A DNA stretch of 64,000 nt from Clavibacter sp. A6099 (GCF_021919125.1 NZ_CP083439.1:2232001-2296000); one strand, 5' to 3'; positions 42,882-51,560 are shown, numbered from the stretch's first letter. Program-made: numbers and translations. The notes: generated by a model not told the origin, from the sequence alone.

Positions 42882-42914
42882 GGTCGCGCGCCCGCCGCCG
42901 TCGGGGGCGTCGGG

Positions 42915-42920
42915 CAGGCT
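42915..42920 (+). promoter_or_regulatory. Putative leaderless -10 variant (CAGGCT) for the DNA glycosylase
   Basis: CAGGCT, 6 bases, ATG at 42927; same spacing as the TAGGCT sites with one change. Confidence 0.3.
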
Positions 42921-42926
42921 GGGCGC

Positions 42927-43862
42927 ATGGACTCCCCCGGCGCCGTCGCGCACGTCGCCCGGACGGCGCTCGAGGTGCCCGCGCCCTTCGACGGCGGCGG
43001 CGTGATCCGCTTCCTCTCCTGGCACGCCGTCACGGGCGCCGAGGAGGGCGACGCGACGTTGTTCACGCAGTCCGCGCGACTCGCGCACGGCGCGGGGACG
43101 GTGACCGTGCGGCTCCTCGAGGCCGAGCCGGGCGATGACGCGGCATCGCGCGTCGAGGTCACCACCCGCGTCGAGGACGCCGCCGACGCCGCCGAGCTCC
43201 TCGCCGGCACGCGCCGCCTGCTCGGCCTCGACGTGGACGCCGCCCGCATCGACGCCGACCTCGCCCGCGACCCCGCGCTGGCCGCTGTCGTGCGCGCGAC
43301 GCCCGGCCTGCGGATCCCCGGCACGCTGGATCCGCGGAGCACGCTCTTCCGCACCATCGTCGGCCAGCAGATCTCCGTCGCCTCCGCCCGCGCCACCCAT
43401 GGCCGCATGACCGCCGACCTGGGCGAGGACCTGCCCGCGTCGGTGGCGCACGGATCCGTGACCCGGCTGCCGCCGACCGCCGCCCGCATCGCCCGCGACG
43501 GCGCCGAGCTGCTGCGGGGACCCGCCCGGCGCACGGCGACGCTGATCCGCATCGCCGAGGCGCTCGAGACCGGCGAGCTGGTGATCGAGCCCGGCATGCC
43601 GCGCGCGGAGCTCCGGGCGGCGCTCGTCGCGTTCCACGGCGTGGGCCCGTGGACCGCCGACTACGTCGCGATGCGCGCGCTGGGCGAGCCGGACATCCTG
43701 CTCTCCGGCGACCTCATCGTCCGCCGCGGCGCCGCAGCCCTCGGCCTCCCCGACGAGGCGCGCGCCCTCGACGCGCGCGCCGCCGCGTGGTCGCCGTGGC
43801 GCTCCTACGCGACGCTGCACCTCTGGCGCGTGATGACCGACGGGATGCCGGCCGCGAGCTGA
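42927..43862 (+). CDS. DNA-3-methyladenine glycosylase II (AlkA-like)
   Basis: Base-excision enzyme of the HhH-GPD superfamily, 311 residues. The helix-hairpin-helix is LVAFHGVGPWTADYVAMRALG and the catalytic Asp lies in DILLSGDLIVRRGAAALG. N-terminal part (FDGGGVIRFLSWHAVTGAE) matches the AlkA_N domain, and LFRTIVGQQISVASA is the core start. Removes alkylated purines. No Ada-type methyltransferase domain. Divergent from the FAD oxidase with 58 bases between starts. Confidence 0.92.
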   Translation: MDSPGAVAHVARTALEVPAPFDGGGVIRFLSWHAVTGAEEGDATLFTQSARLAHGAGTVTVRLLEAEPGDDAASRVEVTTRVEDAADAAELLAGTRRLLGLDVDAARIDADLARDPALAAVVRATPGLRIPGTLDPRSTLFRTIVGQQISVASARATHGRMTADLGEDLPASVAHGSVTRLPPTAARIARDGAELLRGPARRTATLIRIAEALETGELVIEPGMPRAELRAALVAFHGVGPWTADYVAMRALGEPDILLSGDLIVRRGAAALGLPDEARALDARAAAWSPWRSYATLHLWRVMTDGMPAAS

Positions 43863-43871
43863 TCCGCCCGG

Positions 43872-44087
43872 TCAGCGCCGACGACCCGCGGGCCGCCGGC
43901 CGATGAGCGCCCCGACGACCACGAGCAGCGCGAGGGCGACCCCGAGGATCACCCCGAGGGCCACGGGCGAGGCGCCCTGCGTCGCGAGGACGGCGGAGAC
44001 CGCGGCGAGGATCGCGGCGAGCGACGCGAGGACCGGGACGAGGGGCGAGCGGGTGGCGTTCTTCGCGTCGGGCACAGCACTCCTCAT
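43872..44087 (-). CDS. Small two-helix membrane protein
   Basis: 71 residues: polar N-terminus (MRSAVPDAKNATRSPL), two hydrophobic helices (about residues 17-37 and 42-62) and a basic end (GRRPAGRRR). No family recognised. ATG 44087; the longer in-frame version to 44432 is Arg-rich noise. TACGCT lies 33 bases upstream. Its stop is 10 bases from that of the AlkA gene. Confidence 0.55.
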   Translation of the reverse strand: MRSAVPDAKNATRSPLVPVLASLAAILAAVSAVLATQGASPVALGVILGVALALLVVVGALIGRRPAGRRR

Positions 44088-44120
44088 GATCGGTCGCCGC
44101 GGGATGCCGCGGTCCCCTCG

Positions 44121-44126
44121 AGCGTA
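44121..44126 (-). promoter_or_regulatory. Putative -10 element (TACGCT)
   Basis: TACGCT 33 bases before ATG 44087. Confidence 0.35.
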
Positions 44127-44181
44127 GGCGGGCCAGGTCCCGTCACCCGCCGGATCGGGCGGACCCCGGGGCGTGATGCCG

Positions 44182-45225
44182 CTACGCGCTCTTCCGCTCG
44201 GCGGCGGATCCCTTAGCCGGGGCCTTCCTCCCGGCGGGCGCGGCCTTCGGCTTCGTCGCCGTCTTCCGCTTCGCGGCGGTCTTCGGCTTCGCCTCCGCCT
44301 CGGTCTTGGGCTTCGCCTCGGTCTTGGGCTTGGGCTTCGCCGCCGGCTTCGCCTTCGCCGGCTTCTTCGCCGCCTTCGCCGCGCCCGCCTTCCTCGCCGC
44401 CGGCGCCTTCTTCTTCGCCCCGGATCCCCCACCCCGGCTCCGCTCGATGCTCCGCTTCAGCGCGTCCATGAGGTCGAGCACCTCGCCGCCCTCGCCCTCG
44501 TCGTCGTCCGCGTCGCCCTCGCCGAACGTCGCGTCGGTGTCGAGCGAGTCGCCCTGCGCGAGCTTCGCGTCGATCAGCGTCTTCAGCTGCTCCTGGTACT
44601 CGTCGCCGAACTTCGACGGGTCGAAGTCCTCCGCGAACCCCTCCACGAGCTGCGCCGACATCTTCAGCTCCCGCGGCGAGACCTTGGGCGCCGCGTCGAG
44701 CGACGGGAAGTCGGCCTCGCGCACCTCGTCGTCCCAGAGCAGCGTCTGCAGCATGAGCACGTCGCCGCGCACGCGGAGCGCCGCGAGCCGGGTGCGCTGG
44801 CGGAGGGTCACGTGCACGATCGCCGTGCGGTCGGTCTCCTGTAGCGTCCGGCGGAGGAGCGCGTACGACTTGGGGCTCGAGGAGTCGGGCTCGAGGAAGT
44901 AGCTGCGGTCGAGCATCACGGGATCGATCTGGTCGCTCGGCACGAACTCGACGACGTCGATCTCGCGGCTCCTCTCCTCCGGGAGGCTCGAGAGGTCCTC
45001 CTCGGTGATCACCACGGTGCGGTCGCCGTCGTCGAACGCCTTGTCGATGTGGGCGTAGTCGACGACCTTGCCGCACGCCTCACAGCGCCGCTGGTAGCGG
45101 ATGCGCCCGCCGTCCGCGTCGTGCACCTGGTGCAGCGGCACGTCGTGGTCCTGCGTCGCGCTGTAGACCTTCACGGGCACGTTGACGAGGCCGAAGGTGA
45201 CGGCGCCCTTCCAGATGGCTCTCAT
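44182..45225 (-). CDS. ku: Ku protein for non-homologous end joining
   Basis: DNA-end-binding homodimer that recruits LigD. The 347-residue protein opens MRAIWKGAVTFGLVNVPVKV, the universal bacterial Ku start, and runs through a Ku bridge-ring domain to about residue 255 (KMSAQLVEGFAEDFDPSKFGDEYQEQL). A C-terminal tail of ~75 residues is almost only Lys, Ala and Pro with imperfect PKTEAKPKTEAEAKPK repeats; such basic tails bind DNA in other bacterial Ku proteins. Start lies only 36 bases from the divergent ligD start. Confidence 0.96.
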   Translation of the reverse strand: MRAIWKGAVTFGLVNVPVKVYSATQDHDVPLHQVHDADGGRIRYQRRCEACGKVVDYAHIDKAFDDGDRTVVITEEDLSSLPEERSREIDVVEFVPSDQIDPVMLDRSYFLEPDSSSPKSYALLRRTLQETDRTAIVHVTLRQRTRLAALRVRGDVLMLQTLLWDDEVREADFPSLDAAPKVSPRELKMSAQLVEGFAEDFDPSKFGDEYQEQLKTLIDAKLAQGDSLDTDATFGEGDADDDEGEGGEVLDLMDALKRSIERSRGGGSGAKKKAPAARKAGAAKAAKKPAKAKPAAKPKPKTEAKPKTEAEAKPKTAAKRKTATKPKAAPAGRKAPAKGSAAERKSA

Positions 45226-45249
45226 GGATCCAGTGAACACCGGCAGGGC

Positions 45250-45255
45250 CATGCT
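45250..45255 (+). promoter_or_regulatory. Putative leaderless -10 variant (CATGCT) for ligD
   Basis: CATGCT, 6 bases, ATG at 45262, inside the 36-base ku-ligD spacer. The first T of TANNNT is C. Confidence 0.3.
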
Positions 45256-45261
45256 GGAGCG

Positions 45262-47778
45262 ATGGCGGGAGCGAAGCAGCAGGTGGAGGTCGACGGGCAC
45301 CGGATCGCGCTCACGAACCTCGACAAGGTGCTGTACCCGGCGACCGGCACGACCAAGGGCGATGTCATCGCGTACTACGCCGCCATCGCGCCGCACATGC
45401 TGCCGCACCTCCGCGACCGGCCCGTGACCCGCAAGCGCTGGGTCGACGGCGTCGGCACCGACGAGCAGCCGGGGAAGATGTTCTTCCAGAAGGACCTCGA
45501 CGCGCACACGCCGGAGTGGGTGCAGCGGCGGGCGATCCAGCACAGGGACCACGCGAACGACTACCCGCTCGTCGGCGACGTCGCGACGCTCACCTGGCTC
45601 GGCCAGATCGCGGCGCTCGAGCTGCACGTCCCGCAGTGGCGCTTCGGCCGCACCGGCGACGTGCGCCGCCCCGACCGGCTCGTGCTCGACCTCGACCCGG
45701 GTCCGGGCGCCGGCCTCCCCGAGTGCGTGGAGGTCGCGAAGGCGGCGCGGTCGATCCTCCGCGACATGGGCCTCGACCCCTACCCGGTGACGAGCGGATC
45801 CAAGGGCATCCACCTCTACGCCGCGCTAGACGGCAGCCACGACGCGTACGCGATCTCCGAGGTCGCCCACGAGCTCGCCCGCGCGCTCGAGGCCGACCAC
45901 CCGGACCTCGTCGTGAGCGACATGAGGAAGGCCCTCCGCGAGGGCAAGGTGCTCGTCGACTGGAGCCAGAACAACCCCAACAAGACCACGGTCGCGCCGT
46001 ACTCGCTGCGCGGGCGCTCCCGGCCGACGGTCGCCGTGCCGCGCACCTGGCGCGAGCTCGCGTCGCCGACCCTGCGGCACCTGGAGCTGGACGAGGTGGT
46101 CGCGCGGATGCGGAAGCGCCAGGATCCGCTCGCCCCCGTCGAGGAGGGCCACCGCGAGAGCCTGGAGCCGACGCGCGAGCGGCTCGCGGGCTTCGCGCGG
46201 AAGGACCCCGCCGACGACGCGCCCGCCGACGACCGCCTCGCGACCTACCGGTCCAAGCGCGATGCCGCCAAGACCAGCGAGCCCGTGCCCGCGGAGGCCC
46301 CCGCGCCCTCGGAGGGCCGCTCCTTCGTGATCCAGGAGCACCACGCCCGCGCGCTGCACTGGGACTTCCGGCTGGAGCACGACGGCGTGCTCGTGAGCTG
46401 GGCCCTCCCCAAGGGCGTCCCGACCGAGCACGGCACGAACCACCTCGCGGTGCAGACCGAGGACCACCCGCTCGAGTACGGATCCTTCGAGGGCACGATC
46501 CCCGCGGGCGAGTACGGCGGTGGCGAGGTCACCATCTGGGACGCGGGCACCTTCGAGCTGGAGAAGTGGCGCGACGGCAAGGAGGTCATCGCGACGCTGC
46601 ACGGGCGGGGCGACGGCACGGGCATCGACGGGCCGCGGCGGTACGCGCTCATCCACACGGGCGGGCACGGGAAGGCCGACGCGAACTGGCTGATCCACCT
46701 GATGGAGCCGGCCGACGCGCCCGCGAAGGCGCACGCGAAGCCGGCCCGCCCCGCCGCGCTCGAGAAGGCGGGCGGGCGCACACGCGTCGGCGCGCGACGG
46801 AAGGGCGGCGCCGCGTCCGCCCCCGCGCCCATGCTCGCGACCGCCGCGACCGGCGCCGGCCTCGACCCCGACGAGGAATGGGCGGTCGAGATGAAGTGGG
46901 ACGGCTACCGCGCCATCGCCGTCGTCGCGGACGGCCGCGCGACCATCACGAGCCGCAACGGCGTCGACCTCACGCCCGCTTTCCCGGAGCTCGCCGAGCT
47001 GCCCGACTCCCTCGACGTCGACGCCGCCGTGCTCGACGGCGAGATCGTCGTGCTCGGATCCGGCGGCCGCCCCGACTTCGGCCTCCTGCAGACGCGGCTC
47101 GGCCTCACGGGCGAGAAGGAGATCGCGCGCGCCCGGAAGGCCGCTCCCGTGCACCTCATGCTCTTCGACGCGCTCGCGATCGGCGACCGCATGCTCGTCG
47201 AGGAGCCGTACCGGGTGCGCCGTGCCGCGCTCCTCGATGCCGTCCGGTCGCCTGGTCGGGGCCGGATCCAGGTCCCGCCCGCGTTCGACGGCGACCTCGA
47301 CGGGGCGCTCGCCACCAGCCGCGAGCTCGGCCTCGAGGGCGTCGTCGCGAAGCGCGTCGACGCGCCCTACGAGTCGGGCCGCCGGTCGACCGCCTGGATC
47401 AAGATCAAGCACCACCGCGCGCAGGAGGTCGTGGTCGGCGGGTGGCGCCCCGGATCCGGCAGCCGGTCCTCCGGCATCGGCTCGCTGCTGGTCGGCGTCC
47501 CCGGCCCCGACGGCCTGATGTACGCGGGCCGCGTCGGCACGGGCTTCACCGAGCGCGACCTCGCCGACGCCCTCCGCCGGTTCCGCCCGCTCGCGCGGAA
47601 GACGAGCCCCTTCGCCGACGTGCCCGCCGCCGACGCCCGCGACGCGCACTGGATCACGCCGCGCCTCGTCGGCGAGGTCGAGTTCGCCGAGTGGACCTCG
47701 ACCGGCCGCCTCCGCCAGGCGTCGTGGCGCGGCTGGCGGCACGACAAGTCGCCCGACGAGGTCGTGCGCGAGGGCTGA
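45262..47778 (+). CDS. ligD: Multifunctional NHEJ DNA ligase D (polymerase-phosphoesterase-ligase)
   Basis: 838-residue end-joining enzyme. Domain order is polymerase (residues ~10-300, catalytic VLDLDPGPG), 3'-phosphoesterase (~350-480, FVIQEHHARALHWDFRLEHD and EYGGGEVTIWD), then ATP-dependent ligase (~530-838) with nucleophile Lys 545 in EMKWDGYRAI and later LEGVVAKRVDAPYESGRRS and AWIKIKHHRAQEVVVGGW. This polymerase-first order is that of mycobacterial LigD; Pseudomonas LigD has phosphoesterase first. ATG 45262 begins MAGAKQQVEVDG. Functions with the divergent ku. Confidence 0.97.
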   Translation: MAGAKQQVEVDGHRIALTNLDKVLYPATGTTKGDVIAYYAAIAPHMLPHLRDRPVTRKRWVDGVGTDEQPGKMFFQKDLDAHTPEWVQRRAIQHRDHANDYPLVGDVATLTWLGQIAALELHVPQWRFGRTGDVRRPDRLVLDLDPGPGAGLPECVEVAKAARSILRDMGLDPYPVTSGSKGIHLYAALDGSHDAYAISEVAHELARALEADHPDLVVSDMRKALREGKVLVDWSQNNPNKTTVAPYSLRGRSRPTVAVPRTWRELASPTLRHLELDEVVARMRKRQDPLAPVEEGHRESLEPTRERLAGFARKDPADDAPADDRLATYRSKRDAAKTSEPVPAEAPAPSEGRSFVIQEHHARALHWDFRLEHDGVLVSWALPKGVPTEHGTNHLAVQTEDHPLEYGSFEGTIPAGEYGGGEVTIWDAGTFELEKWRDGKEVIATLHGRGDGTGIDGPRRYALIHTGGHGKADANWLIHLMEPADAPAKAHAKPARPAALEKAGGRTRVGARRKGGAASAPAPMLATAATGAGLDPDEEWAVEMKWDGYRAIAVVADGRATITSRNGVDLTPAFPELAELPDSLDVDAAVLDGEIVVLGSGGRPDFGLLQTRLGLTGEKEIARARKAAPVHLMLFDALAIGDRMLVEEPYRVRRAALLDAVRSPGRGRIQVPPAFDGDLDGALATSRELGLEGVVAKRVDAPYESGRRSTAWIKIKHHRAQEVVVGGWRPGSGSRSSGIGSLLVGVPGPDGLMYAGRVGTGFTERDLADALRRFRPLARKTSPFADVPAADARDAHWITPRLVGEVEFAEWTSTGRLRQASWRGWRHDKSPDEVVREG

Positions 47779-47853
47779 CCGGCGCGCCCGCAGGTGAGGC
47801 GGACCTTCCCATGCACGTTATGACCGCAACCGCGCCCGTCCACGCGCGCCCGA

Positions 47854-47859
47854 TACGCT
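47854..47859 (+). promoter_or_regulatory. Putative leaderless -10 (TACGCT) for the FAH hydrolase
   Basis: TACGCT, 7 bases, ATG at 47867. Confidence 0.5.
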
Positions 47860-47866
47860 CGGGGAC

Positions 47867-48745
47867 ATGAAGTTCGCCCACCTGCTCGCCGACGACGGCG
47901 TGACCCCCCGACTGGCCGCGATCGTCTCCGAGGGCGAGGCGCTCTTCCTCGACGAGGTGCTCGACGACTCCCCGCGCGACCTCCAGGACCTGATCGAGCG
48001 CGGCGACGACGAGATGGCCCGCGTCCGCGCGACCGTCGAGCGCGCCGTCGCGAGCCGCACCAGCACCACGCCGGTGGACGGCCTCACGCACGCCTCCGCG
48101 ATCCTCCGCCCGCCTGCCGTCTACGCCGTGGGCCTCAACTACTCCGCGCACGCCGAGGAGCTCAACATCACGAGCGCCTCCGCCCCCACGGTCTTCGCGC
48201 TCTGGCCCAACTCGCTGTCGGGCCACGAGGGCACCACGAGCTGGCCGCGCTCGCTCAGCGAGGAGGTCGACTACGAGGTCGAGCTCGGCGTGATCATCGG
48301 GAAGGCCGCCCGCGACGTGTCGGAGGCGGACGCCCTCGACCACGTCTTCGGCTACACGGTCGTCAACGACATCACGGCCCGCAACCTGCAGTTCTCGGAG
48401 CAGCAGTGGAGCCGCTGCAAGAGCTTCGACGGCTTCTCCCCCACGGGTCCCGTCGTCGTCACGCGCGACGAGGTGCCGGATCCGCAGGACCTGCGCATCA
48501 CGACGGTCCTCGACGGCGAGACGGTTCAGGACGGCCGCACGAGCGGCATGGTCCGCACGGTCGCGCGCCTCGTCTCGTACCTCTCCACCTCCTCCACGCT
48601 CCTGCCCGGCACGCTCATCTCCACGGGCACGACGAGCGGCGCCGGGTACTCTCGCGACCCCCAGATCTTCCTCAAGGACGGCAGCACCGTCACGGTCTCG
48701 GTCGAGGGCATCGGCTCGCTCACGACGCACACGCGCATCCTCTGA
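47867..48745 (+). CDS. Fumarylacetoacetate hydrolase family protein
   Basis: 292-residue FAH-fold hydrolase/decarboxylase. The metal site is seen in DYEVELGVIIGKAARDVSEADALDHVFGYTVVNDITARN (two Glu and an Asp) plus SFDGFSPTGPVVVTRDEV. C-terminal STGTTSGAGYSRDPQIFLKDG is family-typical. Acts on C-C bonds in breakdown of aromatic or acyl-pyruvate compounds; substrate unknown. N-terminal ~75 residues form the usual small domain. 88 bases after ligD with its own promoter. Confidence 0.92.
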   Translation: MKFAHLLADDGVTPRLAAIVSEGEALFLDEVLDDSPRDLQDLIERGDDEMARVRATVERAVASRTSTTPVDGLTHASAILRPPAVYAVGLNYSAHAEELNITSASAPTVFALWPNSLSGHEGTTSWPRSLSEEVDYEVELGVIIGKAARDVSEADALDHVFGYTVVNDITARNLQFSEQQWSRCKSFDGFSPTGPVVVTRDEVPDPQDLRITTVLDGETVQDGRTSGMVRTVARLVSYLSTSSTLLPGTLISTGTTSGAGYSRDPQIFLKDGSTVTVSVEGIGSLTTHTRIL

Positions 48746-48760
48746 GGCGCGGCCCGCGCG

Positions 48761-48766
48761 TAGGGT
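48761..48766 (+). promoter_or_regulatory. Putative leaderless -10 (TAGGGT) for a 45-residue ORF
   Basis: TAGGGT, 7 bases, ATG at 48774. Confidence 0.45.
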
Positions 48767-48773
48767 CGATCGC

Positions 48774-48911
48774 ATGACCGACCAGCAGCAGGACCCGATC
48801 CACGACCACTCGATCCCGGAGGACGCCGACGTCTCGGCGCCCGACGCCGTGGATCCCGAGACGGACGAGCTGCACGACGCCACCGGCCGTCGAGGCGAGC
48901 AGGACGCGTAG
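48774..48911 (+). CDS. Small acidic protein (45 residues)
   Basis: Short frame starting MTDQQQDPIHDHSIPEDADV and ending GRRGEQDA. About a third of residues are Asp or Glu, with no hydrophobic core, so it is probably disordered. Support for it being real comes from the leaderless TAGGGT-N7-ATG signal and the non-repetitive, strongly acidic composition. No family recognised. Confidence 0.55.
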   Translation: MTDQQQDPIHDHSIPEDADVSAPDAVDPETDELHDATGRRGEQDA

Positions 48912-48942
48912 CCGCTCCCGGCCGATGCACGTGCGCCGCGTC

Positions 48943-48948
48943 TAGGCT
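48943..48948 (+). promoter_or_regulatory. Putative leaderless -10 (TAGGCT)
   Basis: TAGGCT, 6 bases, ATG at 48955. Confidence 0.55.
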
Positions 48949-48954
48949 CGACGC

Positions 48955-49863
48955 ATGATCAACCGTCTCCTCTTCCTCGCCGGCATCGGCACCGGATACG
49001 TCCTGGGCGCGCGCGCCGGGCGCAAGCGCTACGAGGGGATCGCGCGCACCTCGCGCTCCGTCTGGTCGAGCGAGCCCGTCCAGCGCGGCGTCCGCCAGGC
49101 GCAGACCGTGCTCGACGAGAAGGGCCCCGTCGTCGTCGAGCGCACGGTGGAGACCGCCCGCGAGGTCGCGGACTTCGTCGGCCACGCCGTGCAGGGCGCC
49201 GCCGTCGCCGTCGGCCGCACCGCGCACACGGTGGGCGAGCGCATCGGCACCACCACGCAGGACGTCGCCGGTCGCGTCGGCAGCACCACGCAGGACATCG
49301 CGGGCCGGGTCGGCGACACCGCCAAGGACCTCGGCACCCGCACCGCTGACCAGACCAAGCACGTCGTCGACCGCGTCGGCCAGCAGGCCACCGAGGTCGG
49401 GCACCGCGTCGCCGAGACCGCCGAGGACGTGCGCGGCCGCGTGGTCGAGACCGCGGAGGACGCCCGCACCCGCGTCCAGGCCACGGCCGAGGATCTGCGC
49501 GAGCGCGGCGAGGAGGCCGGCCGCCGCGCCGTCTTCACCGCGGCCGAGGCGCGCGACGAGGCCCTGGCGTCGTTCGACGACGAGGACGAGACCGGCCCCG
49601 TGACGATCCCCCGGGACGGCGACGCCGAGGAGGCCCCCGCCCCCACGGAGCCCGCCGCCACCCCCGCTCCCGCGAAGCCCAAGGCCGCCGCGAAGAAGGC
49701 GACCCCGAAGCCGAAGGCGACCCCGGCGGCGTCCGACGCCCCGCACGTGCCGACGCCGGGTGACATCGCCGGATCCGTGCACCGCGAGGAGCCGGCGCAC
49801 GCCGCGCCCGCCGACGACGCCACCGGCACCACCCCGGCCCGCACGTCGAGCGACGACGCCTGA
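48955..49863 (+). CDS. Membrane-anchored helical-repeat protein, function unknown
   Basis: 302 residues. N-terminal LLFLAGIGTGYVLGARAGRKRYEG is the YtxH-like membrane anchor with its G-x-G pattern. Residues ~75-190 form degenerate 11-residue amphipathic repeats (VGSTTQDIAGRVGDTAKDLG, VAETAEDVRGRVVETAEDAR), like apolipoprotein or LEA-type helices that lie on membranes. The tail is Pro/Ala/Lys-rich with PKAAAKKATPKPKATP. Probably envelope or stress associated by analogy only. Confidence 0.75.
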   Translation: MINRLLFLAGIGTGYVLGARAGRKRYEGIARTSRSVWSSEPVQRGVRQAQTVLDEKGPVVVERTVETAREVADFVGHAVQGAAVAVGRTAHTVGERIGTTTQDVAGRVGSTTQDIAGRVGDTAKDLGTRTADQTKHVVDRVGQQATEVGHRVAETAEDVRGRVVETAEDARTRVQATAEDLRERGEEAGRRAVFTAAEARDEALASFDDEDETGPVTIPRDGDAEEAPAPTEPAATPAPAKPKAAAKKATPKPKATPAASDAPHVPTPGDIAGSVHREEPAHAAPADDATGTTPARTSSDDA

Positions 49864-49887
49864 CGCCGAGCACGCCACCCCGCACGC

Positions 49888-49925
49888 GACAGCGCGCCGC
49901 AGCCCTCGGGCCGCGGCGCGCTGTC
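49888..49925. terminator. Bidirectional terminator hairpin
   Basis: 13-bp perfect stem GACAGCGCGCCGC / GCGGCGCGCTGTC around a GC inner loop, between the convergent repeat-protein gene and aspA. Confidence 0.75.
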
Positions 49926-49942
49926 GTCGTCAGGGGGGCAGG

Positions 49943-51460
49943 TCAGTCGGCCTGGCCGCCCTCCTCCGCCGCGTGCGCCGCGAGCATCTCGGGCGTGATC
50001 ACCGACATGGCCGCCGTCACCGGCTCGAGCCCCGAGAGCCGGTCGGGCGCGAGGATCTTCTCCACCTGCGTCCGCGTCATGAGCCCCGCCTCGACCACGA
50101 GGTCCGGTATCGACGCGCTCGTCATCAGCGCCGTCTTCGCGAGGCTGGAGGACGCGGCGTAGCCGATGTACGGCGTGAGGGCCGTGACGACGCCCACCGA
50201 CGACTCCACCTGCGCCGCGAGCCGCTCGGTGTTGGCCGTGATCCCGTCGATGCAGTTCACGCGCAGCGTCTTCGCCGCGTTCCGCAGCCAGCTCAGCGAC
50301 TGCAGCAGCGAGTGCGCGATGACCGGCTCGAACGCGTTGAGCTGCAGCTGCCCGCCCTCGGCCGCCATGGTCACGGTCACGTCGGCGCCCGCGATGGAGA
50401 ACGCGACCTGGTTGACGACCTCGGGGATCACCGGGTTGACCTTGCCCGGCATGATGCTGGACCCCGCCTGGCGCGGCGGCAGGTTGATCTCGCCGAGCCC
50501 CGCCTGCGGCCCCGACGACAGCAGCCGCAGGTCGTTGCAGATCTTCGACAGCTTGATGGCGCTCCGCTTGAGCGTGGACGAGAGCGTCATGAAGACGCCC
50601 GCGTCGCTCGTCGCCTCGATGAGGTCGCTCGCGGTCACGAGCGTGTAGCCCGTGATGGCGCTGAGGTGCCCGCGCACGGCGGCGGCGTAGTTCGGGTCCG
50701 CCGTGATGCCCGTGCCGATCGCCGTGGCACCGAGGTTGATCTCCGACAGCAGCGGCACGAGCTCGCCGAGCCGCGCGTGGTCCTCGCCGAGCGTGGTCGC
50801 GAAGCCGTGGAACTCCTGGCCGAGCGTCATGGGCACCGCGTCCTGCAGCTGCGTGCGCCCGACCTTGAGCACCTGCGAGAACTGCGCGCCCTTCGCGAGG
50901 AACGACCGGCGCAGCAGGTCGAGCTCGTCGAGCGTCTGCAGGAGCGAGTGGATGAGGGCGACCTTGAGCGCGGTCGGGTACGTGTCGTTCGTCGACTGGC
51001 TGCGGTTCACATCGTCGAGCGGGTGCATGTGCCGGTAGTCGCCGAGCGCGTGGCCGGCCTTCTCGAGGGCGCGGTTCGCGATGACCTCGTTGGTGTTCAT
51101 GTTGGTGCTCGTGCCGGCGCCGCCCTGGATCACGCCGACCACGAACTGGTCGTGCAGGTGCCCCGCGATGATCTCGGTGCACACCTCGTCGATCTGCTTC
51201 GCCTTCCGCGCGTCGAGCACGCCGATCTGCACGTTGGCACGGGCTGCGGCCTGCTTCACCTGCGCGAGCGCGACGACGAACTCCGGGTAGACGCTCAACG
51301 GCCGCAGGCTGATGGGGAAGTTCTCGAGCGCGCGCGCCGTGTGGATCCCCCAGTAGGCGTCGGCGGGGACGTCCATGCTCCCCAGGCTGTCGGTCTCGGT
51401 CCGGACGGGGTGGCCGTCCGGGGTCGGGATGCGGTCGTCGTTCGGGCTGACAGGGGTCAC
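49943..51460 (-). CDS. aspA: Aspartate ammonia-lyase
   Basis: Converts aspartate to fumarate and ammonia; 505 residues. Superfamily signature GSSIMPGKVNPVIPEV holds the catalytic Ser loop; also GGAGTSTNMNTNEVIANRAL, HPLDDVNRSQSTNDTYPTA and TALTPYIGYAASS. Resembles AspA more than fumarase C (substrate loop TSTNMN and the N-terminal DVPADAYWGIHTARALENFPIS). GTG 51460 follows GGAG and is chosen so that the LGSMDVPADAYWG strand is preceded by residues, as in other AspA. TAGGGT lies 46 bases upstream. Confidence 0.93.
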   Translation of the reverse strand: MTPVSPNDDRIPTPDGHPVRTETDSLGSMDVPADAYWGIHTARALENFPISLRPLSVYPEFVVALAQVKQAAARANVQIGVLDARKAKQIDEVCTEIIAGHLHDQFVVGVIQGGAGTSTNMNTNEVIANRALEKAGHALGDYRHMHPLDDVNRSQSTNDTYPTALKVALIHSLLQTLDELDLLRRSFLAKGAQFSQVLKVGRTQLQDAVPMTLGQEFHGFATTLGEDHARLGELVPLLSEINLGATAIGTGITADPNYAAAVRGHLSAITGYTLVTASDLIEATSDAGVFMTLSSTLKRSAIKLSKICNDLRLLSSGPQAGLGEINLPPRQAGSSIMPGKVNPVIPEVVNQVAFSIAGADVTVTMAAEGGQLQLNAFEPVIAHSLLQSLSWLRNAAKTLRVNCIDGITANTERLAAQVESSVGVVTALTPYIGYAASSSLAKTALMTSASIPDLVVEAGLMTRTQVEKILAPDRLSGLEPVTAAMSVITPEMLAAHAAEEGGQAD

Positions 51461-51506
51461 GGTGCAGGCTCCATCGTCTCGTCGCTCGTGGCATGAGGAT
51501 CCCTCG

Positions 51507-51512
51507 ACCCTA
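51507..51512 (-). promoter_or_regulatory. Putative -10 element (TAGGGT) for aspA
   Basis: TAGGGT 46 bases before GTG 51460. Confidence 0.4.
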
Positions 51513-51554
51513 CTAGCGGCCCCGCGCCCCGCCGAGGCCGCCCGGGCCCGCGGA

Positions 51555-51560
51555 TAGGCT
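51555..51560 (+). promoter_or_regulatory. Putative leaderless -10 (TAGGCT) for the DUF429 gene
   Basis: TAGGCT, 6 bases, ATG at 51567. Lies 42 bases from the divergent aspA hexamer. Confidence 0.55.

Noticed and set aside
44182-47778. Phage or plasmid origin of the ku/ligD pair
   Set aside because: Base composition and codon use match the surroundings, and this LigD domain order is normal for actinobacteria.
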